The notes under the pieces: generated by a model
What the model was told of the DNA's origin: nothing
What the model saw: only the letters and a program-made list of their open reading frames with translations
Database searches by the model: none
Translations under genes and position numbers: made by a program
Shown: positions 1 to 10,661 of the stretch, piece after piece
Layout: every line of letters begins with the position of its first letter
Numbering within the stretch: position 1 is the stretch's first letter
DNA from: Skeletonema tropicum
Taxonomy: Eukaryota; Bacillariophyta; Thalassiosirophyceae; Thalassiosirales; Thalassiosiraceae
Assembly (NCBI GenBank): GCA_037178625.1
Contig: CM074135.1
Span: forward strand, 1,800,001-1,864,000
DNA length: 64,000 bases
Reading direction: 5' to 3'

Positions 1-732
1 ATCGCAAGCTACACAGCTACCGTCCATACATCCACCGCAACTCGGACCAGGACCAAGCAGAGACTCTTGACGTGAGGCCTTTACTAGTAGGGCAGGAGCA
101 AGACGGCAAGTTTAGTTTGAGCAGTCAAGCAGGGCCTGCTCTCAAGTTGCGACCATCGCTGTCGTGTGTCTTATGGCACATTATTTGCTGCCTCTCTCTA
201 TAGATAGAGAGACGGGATGATTGGGAATTGGCGTTTCTGTCTCCATAGGTCGTAGGAATGAGTCTTTAGATAATGTGTCTCTCATGTTTGTCAGATGTAA
301 ATAATAAGCCCAATCCCCCTGCTAGCTTGATCTTATGCTCGACCCCCTTAAGATCCACTCAACATGTGTGTCCGTCACGCTCGGTTCCAATACACATCAC
401 TGGATCATATCGTCCTCGTCTCTACGATAATTATTGTTGTTATGAGTAGTTGTTTTTTTGATTTGTTCTTTGAATGAATTGGTGGCGGTGCGTGAAGCCC
501 GATACGACATGGACGACACATACAACGCATCGGCATCTACACAAGAGTCGTTTCTTTCCTTTCGCACTTTCATCACCAAAACAAAACGAAGGCCATGCCA
601 ACGCCAAAGCAATGAGCCTGAAGCCTGAAGCAATGAGCAGAAGAAGTTTGTCCCAGAGATAGAACCATTGATCCAATTACCAGATCGGTCTATGCATTGT
701 AGTTGACCACCAAGAGCTATTTTCCCGCCATC
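1..732. other. 5' non-coding stretch, nothing recognised
   Basis: No coding region is convincing here. Short open frames on both strands have no recognisable domain and look random. A small perfect palindrome (CTCTCTAT-AG-ATAGAGAG) lies near 195-212. The right end contains the 5' flank of the lipin-like gene. Confidence 0.5.
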
Positions 733-2580
733 ATGACCGCTGCGCCTCCAATAATGAACTCTACTCAACCTCACCCCACTGGATCATCCTCCGGATGGGC
801 ACTCGACGTAATCGTAGTTGCTCCATCTCCAAAATCTAACGATAATAAGGGTGTCGCTGCCTCATCTGACTTTTATGTCAGCTTTCCTTCCTCACTGACG
901 AAATCTTCCAAAAGGAATTCACTCACAAATACAACAAAGCGCTTGACTTCATTTGTGAGTAGGAAGTCTTCTTTGGGTGAAAGGAGTAGAGTGGAGGAAG
1001 ATTCGATGTCGGAAGGAAGAACTTCTTCTTCAATGTCTACACAATTAAATAATTCATCATCAGCTATATCGATACCAAAGGGAAATGTTCAAGTACGAAT
1101 AAATGGTCGATACATATCCAAACTTGATATGACTTTTTCAAAGAAGAATTCGTCAAGTAGTAGTTGTAGTTGCAGATTTGTGCATGGGAATGGTTTAAGG
1201 CCGTCTATAGAAACTCTAAACATGATCATTGACAGTACTGATGGCAATGCTGAAAGTGAAGTGATATCATGTACATGCAGTGAGGCAGTGAGGAATAGTG
1301 AACATCATTTATGTTCACAACGCATCGAAGTAAGCAGCGAAGGACAACCTACTGAACCAATTCTGTCTCCTGGGCGAAACCTCATCAAGTACACGTTAGT
1401 GTCTGATAACGGTGTTGCCATTGCATCCGCTGAAGCTCACCTTTATCTGTGGTCAGCATTAGACTCTGTCATAGTAAGTGACATTGATGGAACTATCACA
1501 AAAGATAATGTGGGGGGAGTGATGGACACCGTAGTTCAAGAAAAGTATGCTCATATACACAATGGCATTTGCAAGTTTTTTAAGGATTTGACAACTATTT
1601 CTCGAGTAGAGGATATGGATGCCTTGCATAGTAGTGGTGATGGGGAAGGGGAAATTAGATTCATGTATCTTAGCTCAAGGCCTATTTCGTTGGTGAGCCA
1701 GACAAGGAAGCTTCTTAAATCAGTTATACAAACATGTGACGCTGAAGAACAGCACAAACTACCTCCTGGTCCAATGATGTGCAACGTAGTTCCATTGACA
1801 TCAGTTCTCTATTCAGAACTGGTGTCGAAGAATGTACATGAGTTCAAATCAGATGTGCTATCTAGGCAAGTATTATTGCCGTTTGTTGCTGCGAGAGGAG
1901 AGGATTTGGCAAAGATCAAAGCGGCGAAGGATTCACGAACAATACGTACACATAGTGAGTTGGATGAGATTGATGAAAATGAAAATCCAAGATCTTTCAG
2001 TGACGGAATCAAACAACCTCCTCCAAAAGACGATAGACTTTTTCTAGCGGGTTTTGGAAACACTTCGCGAGATGCTATTGCCTATGAGATGGCTGGAATG
2101 GATCGTGATGATATATACATCATTGATCCTAAGTCGCGTATCATGTGCATGGGAGAACGAAGTCAGAGCCAAAAGTTCGAAGATTCGAATCATTCAGAGG
2201 GAATTCCCAATGATGATTGCATTTCAGACTTTATTGTTGATGGTGTTTGCTGTCTTGGATCGGATGAAGACCAAGTTGTACCTAGCAATGTGCCAAAGAG
2301 GGGGAAATCGCAGGATATATCTGCACGCGCTGTTTTTGATGAGCAAGCGAGGGAAACATCAAGGGAGGATTCGGGTGAATTACAAAGAAGATCAAACAAA
2401 AAATCAGTCAAAGTGGGCAGCTCGGTCACTCAAAGCATCCGTGCCTTTACCACCAAGAAGTCTCTGACAAAGTTTCCGTCGTTTGCGTCATCTGTTTCAT
2501 CTAAATCTTCAAAGTTGTATGCAGGCTACGATGATCCAAGCTTGTTGGAAGCTGTTCGAAAGAGAATACAAGGTGATTAA
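733..2580 (+). CDS. lipin-like phosphatidate phosphatase (LNS2/HAD domain)
   Basis: A 615-aa protein of the lipin/Smp2 family, Mg2+-dependent phosphatidate phosphatases that make diacylglycerol for lipid synthesis. The LNS2 domain starts at about residue 230 with a strand ending in HLYLW. The HAD catalytic motif DIDGT is at residues 250-254. It is followed by a lipin-type YLSSRPISLVSQTRKLL block, LPPGPMMCN, and FGNTSRDAIAYEMAGMDR near residue 445. The N-terminal ~150 residues are Ser/Thr-rich, and I do not see the N-LIP domain that canonical lipins carry. The C-terminal ~110 residues are basic and Ser-rich. The ATG at 733 was chosen because the frame upstream offers only a TTG and GCCATCATGA is a reasonable context. 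It is convergent with the transporter gene, with 99 bp between the stops. The family call is strong; enzymatic activity is inferred. Confidence 0.88.
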   Translation: MTAAPPIMNSTQPHPTGSSSGWALDVIVVAPSPKSNDNKGVAASSDFYVSFPSSLTKSSKRNSLTNTTKRLTSFVSRKSSLGERSRVEEDSMSEGRTSSSMSTQLNNSSSAISIPKGNVQVRINGRYISKLDMTFSKKNSSSSSCSCRFVHGNGLRPSIETLNMIIDSTDGNAESEVISCTCSEAVRNSEHHLCSQRIEVSSEGQPTEPILSPGRNLIKYTLVSDNGVAIASAEAHLYLWSALDSVIVSDIDGTITKDNVGGVMDTVVQEKYAHIHNGICKFFKDLTTISRVEDMDALHSSGDGEGEIRFMYLSSRPISLVSQTRKLLKSVIQTCDAEEQHKLPPGPMMCNVVPLTSVLYSELVSKNVHEFKSDVLSRQVLLPFVAARGEDLAKIKAAKDSRTIRTHSELDEIDENENPRSFSDGIKQPPPKDDRLFLAGFGNTSRDAIAYEMAGMDRDDIYIIDPKSRIMCMGERSQSQKFEDSNHSEGIPNDDCISDFIVDGVCCLGSDEDQVVPSNVPKRGKSQDISARAVFDEQARETSREDSGELQRRSNKKSVKVGSSVTQSIRAFTTKKSLTKFPSFASSVSSKSSKLYAGYDDPSLLEAVRKRIQGD

Positions 2581-2679
2581 GATTGAAGAACGACTGTATA
2601 ATACTCAAACATTTAAGAATTATGTCATCTTCTGTTGTAGTGTCCTGATTCTTGATGAATCAGTAGTGTCCGATCAAGT

Positions 2680-4220
2680 TCAAGTTAATTCAAGATTGTC
2701 CTCTTCCCGCTCTAAATGTATATCTCCAGTAAGATTTCCTGCGATATCAGTGATATCAGACTCAAAATGATGTTCGCTCTTGATTTTGATGTTTGTTGGA
2801 GTAGGTTGTCCAAGGGGGCTTGGCGCAGCTTCGTACAAGATGATTCCAGAGACTATTAACAGGAAAGCAATGAAATAAAAACTTGATGGCACAAACCCTA
2901 CCGCAAGCACGGAAAAGATCGTGGCCCATAGATCGGAAGTTAACAACGACAGGTTGAGTAAAGCTGCTTCGCTGATGCTCAGAAACTGTACTTCTCCTAT
3001 CATGTCTAAAAATTGAAAGAGGGTGTATCCGCATAGAAGGTACATACGCGTTGAAACACTGCATGACTCGTCTCCTTGATTCTCAAACAATTCTATCAAA
3101 TCGCTCCTTTCAAAGGCAGCTAATTGTACTAGGCCTATTATGATACCGAAGAGCCATTTCATGAAAAGCAGCTCATCGCGACCGCCATAATCTTTAATAA
3201 GCATCTCTGACAGGACATCATCCAATCCCAACAGAATTGCCCCTCCAATTGCGATGAAATCCCCATATAGATGTTCGACTGAGAAATAACGATGATCAGG
3301 TGAGTAAGATAGGGCAGAGGCGAAATAATGGCGATGAACCGAAAATAATTCTTACCTGCATTGACGTCTTCTCGATATCCATTTTGCTCAACTGTATTAA
3401 CATTCAGGTCGGATATAGTGTTGGTAACAACGCCGCTCATGCATATGAAGCCGCCAAGTAAATGCACAAAATGATAATCGCGTTTCAAGAGAAGCTTGCT
3501 AAATAACATCGCACTAGGGATTGCCAGAGCATCAACCAAATATATGAACGTAAATGAAGTGTATCGAAACGCCAAAAAGATCAAATATCTTGCCTCGACA
3601 GCCACCAAAGCAACGATGAAATACATCCACAATGGAGCATGAATTGTTTGCAGGCCAAAGCAGAATGAACGTGGTTTAGACTTGGATTTCTCAAGTGGTG
3701 ACTTTTTCTTTTTAAATGAAAACACTCTGCCTCCTCCCTCGTGCTCGTCTTTATCTTGTTCAAATGATGGACTGCAAAAGCTTTCTCCCTCCTCCTCTTC
3801 ACAATCTTCTTCGTTGTTTTGCCCTGATCGCAACCGTCCCGAGCCCCATCCCTTCATCCTACATGCGCCTAATAGCATTAGTAAAACCCCCACGAGCGTT
3901 GTCTGTGTCAATGGCACGCTAACGTTGCATTTGCCGTTTAGCTCTTCTGACGCAGCCCCGGCTGCAGCTAGAAAGAAGGAAATCATCTGACCAAATAGCA
4001 GCACCTTCCAGTGCGCAATGGAATGTTGCACTCCGTCAGCTATTGTCCGTGCCACTGAAGTAGCTACCGACGAAGCTACCGAAACACCAACAGATCTTTG
4101 CTCGGAGTTGGCTGGGCTGTAGCATTCTTGACCCAAATTGTCGATGGCTCGTGCCATAGGCGAAGGCCGACGAACAGCTACATTTAGCTCACCAACATAT
4201 TTGCATTTGCTGTCCATCAT
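2680..4220 (-). CDS. SLC35F-family (DUF914) nucleotide-sugar-type transporter
   Basis: Two exons: 4220-3356 and 3278-2680, with a 77-nt intron (donor CAG|GTAAGA, acceptor TTTCTCAG). The spliced frame gives 487 aa. Several hydrophobic helices are visible, and the sequence across the junction (VEHLYGDFIAIGGAILLGLD) matches the SLC35F1/F2/F6 pattern in which GD-[ILF]-x-x-[IL]-GA begins a helix. Upstream, the VEARYLIFLAFRYTSFTF and YLVDALAIPSAMLFSKLLL segments are also typical of that group. An acidic then Lys-rich hydrophilic insert at about residues 125-185 splits helices 2 and 3. An acidic tail follows the last helix. The family belongs to the drug/metabolite transporter superfamily; the substrate cannot be told. 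The start is the first of two adjacent ATGs. The 5' side has a short (GATGCAGC) direct repeat near 4299-4322. Confidence 0.82.
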
Positions 4221-4529
4221 CGGGTACTGTCTACTATACTATGAGCTATGACCTTTTGACGGACATGGTGGTTCATAGTCTCAGAAGAAAATGAGATGCA
4301 GCGATGCAGCGATGCAGCGATGAGTGAGATGCGACACAAAAAGTATATATGGTAGATGAGCGAGTTCGAGACACGAGAAGAGAAGTTGTTGATAACGTGA
4401 CGCGCCAAAAAGCAATCACAAGAGTATCAGCGAGTGTCACAGTTGAGAGACCACCTGTGTAAGTAGGTTGTTGGATGTGCAGGGTATTTTTAGATTCTAG
4501 CTCTTATCTGTATACATATCATACTCATT
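4221..4529. other. intergenic, short GATGCAGC repeat
   Basis: This is the stretch between the transporter start and the homeobox-gene stop. It holds three head-to-tail copies of an 8-bp unit around 4299-4322 and no recognisable gene. Confidence 0.5.
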
Positions 4530-5435
4530 CTACACAGCATAGGATTCAACTGTATCTTCCGTCTTTTGTTTCTTCTTTTCATTCCCATCTTCGTGTTCCC
4601 GCATCATACTTTCTACAACTTCGGCTGCAGCGATTGCTGCGTAATCTACTTCTACAATGCCCCCGTCCGCATCATGCAAATCGGGAGGTGGGACTGGTAG
4701 AGTAGGATCTGCATCATGTAAATCAGGAGGTGGCATATGTGCAGGTGGAAATTCAGCTTGGTCCGGAGCCGGAGGAGGAACAGGTATGGCTGCAAAGGGA
4801 GTGGGAGCTACAGCCGAAGCTGTACGAGCGTACATTTCCCAGTGCTCGTCTGAGAGATTCTCCTCTGCGCTCACTCCGTATAAATCTTTCAACTCTTGGA
4901 TCTTCACTTTCCAAATCCTTTTGCGATTGTTAGAGAACCAACAGATCAACTGTTTCTTGTCAATACCTGTGTCAGCCATGATTTGTAGCTTCTCTTGGGG
5001 TGTAGGGTACGGATTTTGAATATGTTCTGGACTCAACATCCAGTTCTTCAAGTAATCGACAGTGTGTTCAGAGAGTGTATTGCCCATGAGGTTAGCTTCC
5101 CTTCCCATCTCGTCCATCTTTGGCTTCCAGAATCTCTTTCTGTTATTGCTAAACCAGCAAGTGATCTGTTTCCTTGACAATCCCGTCAAAGCCATCAGAT
5201 CAGTCTTGTCATCTTCCGTGGGATACCTGCAATGTTGAATTGACGAATGCGAGAGCAAAAAGTGGTGTTAGCATTGCATCATGAAATTTATAAATACAAA
5301 TTATTTATCAACTTACGGATGATCAACGTGTTCGGGGGACATCATCCAGTCTTTGAGATGTTGGGTAGCTTCTGGTGTTAGTTTGGCAGCATTTGGGTCG
5401 GGTTTCTTTCGCTTTGGTTTGGTTGCGGATGACAT
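4530..5435 (-). CDS. tandem TALE/KN-type double homeodomain protein
   Basis: Two exons: 5435-5317 and 5226-4530, with a 90-nt intron (donor CATCC|GTAAGT, acceptor TTGCAG). Total 271 aa. Two homeodomains lie in tandem, at about residues 15-75 and 83-147. Each has the three-residue loop extension signature (PYPT) and an identical recognition-helix core CWFSNNRKR. The intron splits the first homeodomain exactly at its PYPT loop. The N-terminus is basic (KPKRKKPDP). The C-terminal half is Pro/Ala-rich with two PPPDLHDAD repeats, an acidic patch and a KKKQK cluster. It is presumably a DNA-binding transcription factor; targets are unknown. The ATG at 5435 is the first in frame (upstream only TTG). 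It is divergent from the LysM gene, with 474 bp between starts. Confidence 0.85.
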
Positions 5436-5909
5436 GGTTTCGATAGGACGCGTGTGATGATGGCTGATGCGGCAATGGTATGATGGATGATGGGTGATGG
5501 TTTTGGTTGATGATTGATTGATGCGAGATGTCGATGGAGATTTTTGCAGTGTCACGGCCCAGCGAAGACAACTAAAAATAGTTGATGATTGCAGCCGATC
5601 CTGCTGGCTGCTGCTGTTATTAAAGGGGAGACTGCTGGCGTTGATGGACCACGAGATCGAAGGGAGCAACCGCTACAAAACGTGCAATGATGTATTTTTT
5701 GTGTGCGGCTTGCGGCGTGCGGCTCTGCCTGCCGCTTTCGATCTCGATCGATGCGATGGCATTCGTCGCCTCATCCCAATTACAGAGGAGTCTCATATGG
5801 TCGAAGAAGAAAACAGAACAATATCATCGTTTCAATCGTCACCGCACGCCGGCCGCACGCACCGCCATGCTACTTCCATAATGGCACATAAAATCCTACC
5901 ACTATCCGC
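5436..5909. promoter_or_regulatory. divergent intergenic region (homeobox / LysM genes)
   Basis: A 474-bp spacer between two divergently transcribed genes, presumably holding both promoters. Overlapping short frames on the + strand have no domain and poor composition. No clear core promoter element can be named. Confidence 0.4.
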
Positions 5910-6593
5910 ATGATTGAGTTGACACCACCAAGGCATGTCGTGAAGATGAATTATCCTTGGAACAGACAAAAGATTAGGAAGCCCAAGAATGGAGTTTCAG
6001 GGGAATGTAATTTCTCAGAGCTGTCGAAACCTCTTCCTCCACCGCCGGCCGGTATGATGTGGTATCAAGATGCCACAAACAAGGAATGGACCTTGATATC
6101 GATGGTCACTGCTACTACCGAAGCAGTATCTCTCGATAATGCTGCAATGGTAGACGAGAATCCAGCAACTGCCGCAAACAGTGACGGTGACATTGTCACT
6201 GCCGTGCCAATTGCGGTTCAATCTGCCACTCCCCTTCAAAACAAGAATACTTCTACTTCTATCAGAAGTGGGGTGCTCTACCATGAAGTCACCGAGACAG
6301 ATACTTTCCAAGGACTTTGTCTACGTTACAAGGTCACACCAGTGGAGCTAAGAAGGGCGAACAAAATGATGGGGACCAACCTCAAGCTCGCTCCATCGAA
6401 ACTTGTCATCCCTGCGAATGAATGGAATCAGAAACGAAATGTTCTCGAGCCGACAAAAGAAGAGAAGATTGTATCTCTGGTGAAAGCAGTTTCCCGGGTT
6501 GCAAAGTTGAGCTACACTGAAGCAAGAGCGTACCTTGAGTTGGCTGATTGGGACTTGGGGTGTGCAATTGGTACCGTGAAAGATGGGTTCTAG
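5910..6593 (+). CDS. LysM domain plus UBA-like domain protein
   Basis: A 227-aa single-exon gene. Residues ~41-62 (PPPPAGMMWYQDATNKEWTL) form a short Pro/Trp motif. Residues ~122-168 form a LysM domain (VLYHEVTETDTFQGLCLRY, then ELRRANKM, ending LVIP). Residues ~187-224 (AKLSYTEARAYLELADWDLG) look like a UBA or NAC-type ubiquitin-associated helix bundle. There is no signal peptide, so the LysM is probably intracellular, as in eukaryotic LysM proteins of the TLDc/LYSMD class. The UBA-like end suggests a link to ubiquitin or nascent chains, which is an inference. The ATG at 5910 is the first in frame; a second ATG lies at 5946. Confidence 0.75.
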   Translation: MIELTPPRHVVKMNYPWNRQKIRKPKNGVSGECNFSELSKPLPPPPAGMMWYQDATNKEWTLISMVTATTEAVSLDNAAMVDENPATAANSDGDIVTAVPIAVQSATPLQNKNTSTSIRSGVLYHEVTETDTFQGLCLRYKVTPVELRRANKMMGTNLKLAPSKLVIPANEWNQKRNVLEPTKEEKIVSLVKAVSRVAKLSYTEARAYLELADWDLGCAIGTVKDGF

Positions 6594-7261
6594 TAATGGC
6601 GTTTCGTAGTCGTCGTTTGTATAGGTTGTAATATATTTGTTAGTGCTAGGCTCCATAGCTATGGTATTTAAGATGTAAATATGATATCAAATTGTATTCG
6701 TCCACTATGACAGTGATGTTCAGTTGATGTGTAAAATCGGATTAGTTTTGGATGTGTAATATAAAAAAGAACTTAATCTGCTTGCTGATTCGAACTACAC
6801 TTGCACGTACAGGCTAAACCACCAAATGCGTGTTGACATCTCCACCAAGTTTGCTTGTTGATGCAGCGCGCTTGTAGCTTCTACTCTAGACGTCAAATCT
6901 GTCGCCACCATACTTATAACATACTTCTTTAAGCAAGCTTGCACAGCACAGCATGAGGAGTGATATTATCTACTACTAAAATAAATAATCTATCTATCTT
7001 CTATCTATGATAGATTTTTCGGTGAATGCTCTGATGCCGGACACCAGACACCGGAACCCTCGACCCTAAGTACACGAATTTTGGCGCCAACCAACAAACC
7101 AACCATCAACACGCGAGAACACGCGCCACCACGATGAGAAGAAAAAATGATCAGTCGATGTCGATGTGGATAGCTGGTGGAGAATTCGGGCGACTATTTG
7201 ATTTGGCCAACAATGACATCTCACAAGCTGTTCCAACAAATATGATAATCATCCGTATAGC
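6594..7261. other. intergenic spacer
   Basis: No gene recognised. It holds an imperfect TCTA-rich tract near 6985-7015 and the 5' flank of the M16 peptidase gene. Confidence 0.5.
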
Positions 7262-10200
7262 ATGCATTATTCTGTGTTGTTCATAGTGGTGCTGACCGTC
7301 TTCTCTTCGTGGTGGAGAGAAGCAAGTTCGTTTACAGCTCCACCCGCTACAATAACATCTAATCCAAGTGACAGTGGGCAAAATAATATTCTTCGCCACT
7401 TCCGCATCGACAGCGATAATGGATGTGATGTTCACACGAATACAACAACCGTTAGCCCATTACTTTCGTTGCCAGTGTACACGAGTCGTCGCAAATTTAT
7501 TCAGCATGCAACAACTGCATTCACGGCTTTCGGGGCATACTCGTACTCGTCATCACCTGCTTCTGCGGCAGATACTTTCGCTACAACTGCAGGCAACAAG
7601 AATGTGATTGCAGTGCCACTAGGGCCTCTTGCACCGTTTTCGAGTGTTCGGACATATCGAAATATTGAACTGTCTAATGGACTAAAGGTATTACTTGTTC
7701 AAGATAAGAAAGCGTTGCAATCAACAGCTGCAATAAGGTAAGAGTCGCTGCTTTCTCTGCCCTTTCTGTCATCTTTTTGTCTTTCTCTCGCTCACCCAAT
7801 CTACTTAAATCAGTATTGATGGTGCTGGACAATTCAGTGAACCGGAAGAAATTCCTGGTCTTGCTCATTTAATGGAGCACATCGTCTTATCGTCAAGTCG
7901 AAGTAGGGGAAGCAAAAAAGTGTTGAAACGAAAGGCAAGAAAGTTTTGGAAAAATGGTAGTAGCAAACAGAATATCGAAAGAGGATACTACTCTAGTAGT
8001 GCTAGTGAGGAAGAGGAAGATTTTGAAACCTGGCTTTCAGACAATGATGGAGACTCAAATGCCTTCACTGCTCCTGGTTTTGTATGCTTTCACTGTAGTA
8101 TGCCGCACGAGAATCTGCCGGAAGGTCTGGAACGATTTGCTCAACTATTTACTTTGGATGAGGTGGAGAACACAATTACCGAGAAGCCTTATGTTATCCC
8201 ACGGGAGATAGGACGTGTGAACAGTGAATTAGACTCTACAAGTGATCAATCGCGAGCATTCTATTTTTTGAAGCAACAAATCAATCCAGAGCATCCGTTT
8301 TCTCGATTCACTGCTGGTTCAAGAGAAACACTACAGACAATACCCGCAGAGAAAGGAATTGATATACCAATTGAATTGCTTTTATTTTTTCAGGATCATT
8401 ACATTGCTTCGAGGGCTACACTCGTTGTCGTTAGCAAAGATGATGTTAGTGCTTTAGACAGGTGGATATCTCCATTCTCAAACGTCATGTCTCAGAGAGT
8501 TGTCAGCAAACACCAAGACACAAAGCAATTACCATATCCTTTAATTGAAGAATCGGCGACGTCCAAGTCCAAGGCCTTGACACAATCAATTATCCTTCGA
8601 AGCAAAGATGACGTGCAACTAGACGAAAATATCCAAACACTATGCATAGAGTGGCCGCTCTCATTATCCTACTTCAAAGACCCTTTCGGTAGCAGACAGG
8701 CTCCTACTCAAAACATCATCACATCGGCTTCTGTTGGGTTTGTGTTATCACAAATTATATCTCGTCGTGGTCCTGGCAGCCTCCGCTTTTTCTTGGAGAA
8801 ATTTGGTTGGGTGCCTAAAGGAAGCACGAAGGGTGTGCCACGAATCACATTCCCAGTCGATGTTTCTGGTTTTCAAATATTGAGAATGGAAATAGGCTTG
8901 ACTTTGGACGGATTTCAAAGTCGATCAGCGGTTGTCGCTACAGTGTTTGAAGGATTGCGGACAGTTGTTTCGAGGCCGTTACAGCTAGATTTAATCAAGC
9001 AGTACCTGTCCACGGGGCTTTTACATGGATATCTGTTCGCGCCTCGTCCTCCAGATGCGGTAACTCTAGCAGTCGATGCTTTACGATTCGGCATCGGCGG
9101 AACGAGTGGAGTGGGAAACAATAACTTCAACTGGTATTTGATGCCATCTCCAGAAGACAATGTAGGCATTGAAAGAATGCGTGAAGCAGTGACTGAGGCT
9201 CTTCGCGTCATGGTAGATGAGGAAAAAGCAATCATTAGCTTTAGAGCTTCTCCGAAAGCAATCTTCGAGTACTCTGGAGGTATCGTAGATCAGAAAATTA
9301 CCACTGTCCCTCTCTTTACTCCATGGAAACGTGAACCCATCACAGGAGCACGCTATTTTGTTGAAAACAGAGCAATCGGTGGGTCTTCCTACTTCAAGTC
9401 ATTATCCTGGTTTGCTGCGACTTTTGATGGTGAAGTACTATCGCCACCGTACTTGAATCCTCTCGTTCCAACAAATATAAGACCTCCACGACCCGTTATC
9501 GAAAGGCAGGGCAAATGGGGACGGCAATTCTTTTATCTGGAGGACGCCAACGCATCCGAAGGTCCAACTCAGACCATTGGTCGCGGTGGTTTAAAGCTGA
9601 CGAATGAAGGCATTTGGAGTGAGTTGAAGCCAACTATGCCGTTGGAGGTTGATTCGAATTGGAAGCTATGGCAAATACCTCCGAGATATATGGGTACTGT
9701 TGGCCTTCAGCTACCTGTTCGTCCACCTGAACCCGGCATTGAGTGTGCATTTGTCGTCCAGTTACTTTCGTCACTTCCAGCTGCGTTCACTACGAGTCAA
9801 CTCACGCTTGTGAATCTTTGGCTACTGTCATTTGATGATGAAATTTTGGGACTCGCTGAACTAGGTGCTGCTGCTGGTATCGCGTATGAAACGAGCTTGA
9901 ATAGAGCAGGACTCCGAATTTGCTTCCGAGGAGTATCTCAGACTCTTCCTAGCTACGTAAGACGGTTTTGTCGCCGACTTGTTCAGCATCACGTAAAGCT
10001 ATTGGATGGTAGTACGAAAATGGCTGAAACTGTGCCAATCCGTGCGAGTGCATTGGCAAATCGCTCGCCACAAATGACAAGGGCAGAGAAAGAATTTGTT
10101 GCTGATTTCGTGACAAAAGTATCTGAAAAGGATGTGGCGAATGAAGCTTCTTTCTTCCTCAAGTGCACTAGTGGAGGGTATTTGATTACACAGGGCGATA

Positions 10201-10403
10201 TTTTACCTCGCGAATCACAAAAACTGATGTCTGAACTGCAAATCATTTTTCGAGACTATACGAAGGCTTCCAACAATTTTGTTACAAGTCCAGAGTTGCG
10301 TGACTTGCTGTATAGACCAATTTGGAAGCCAAATGTCTCTTCTCCTTGCTTATTGCCTGGTGTTCCACTGATATCGGATGCGTGTGGAAGGGTGCCAAGG
10401 TAG
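7262..10403 (+). CDS. insulysin-like M16 metallopeptidase with bipartite plastid plus Tat-like presequence
   Basis: Two exons: 7262-7737 and 7814-10403, with a 76-nt intron (donor ATAAG|GTAAGA, acceptor AAATCAG). Total 1021 aa. The inverted zinc motif HLMEH is at residues 177-181. The third zinc ligand is probably Glu297 in REIGRVNSEL, followed by an insulysin-type NPEHPFSRFTAGSRETL block. A ~40-residue basic-then-acidic insertion separates the two metal motifs. The N-terminus has a signal peptide (residues 1-22), an ASSF site (21-24) resembling the diatom plastid ASAFAP motif, and then SRRKFI (75-80), a hydrophobic stretch and ASAAD (100-104), which looks like a twin-arginine lumen signal. 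Active and inactive M16 repeats would make the usual clam-shell. The stop at 10403 is taken. A 29-nt GT...AG stretch just after it could be read as an intron but is too short to accept. Confidence 0.85.
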
Positions 10404-10661
10404 GCAGACTTGGCAAGTTGTTTCTCAGGTACGAGAGAGGCAGATACTTTCTGGCACAAATCTTCAGTTGATCTTGACTGGTACTAAAACTTGTCCACAA
10501 GACGCAACACGCGTTGTCGACAAGATCTCTCAAAACAGCGCAGCAGCATGAAAATCCAGAAAAAAGTTAGACAGAAGCGAACCTTCAACCAAAGGTAACA
10601 CAAAACCGGCTCTTGCTGGCGAGATTGCGAGATTGCATTGTAGCCAGCCAAGAAATCTAAC

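Noticed and set aside
5518..5913. + strand ORF between the homeobox and LysM genes
   Set aside because: No domain, it overlaps the homeobox first exon region, and its composition is random. Treated as promoter space.
10398..10460. A 29-nt GT...AG stretch that would extend the M16 peptidase C-terminus
   Set aside because: Too short for a spliceosomal intron compared with the 69-112 nt introns here. The in-frame stop is kept.
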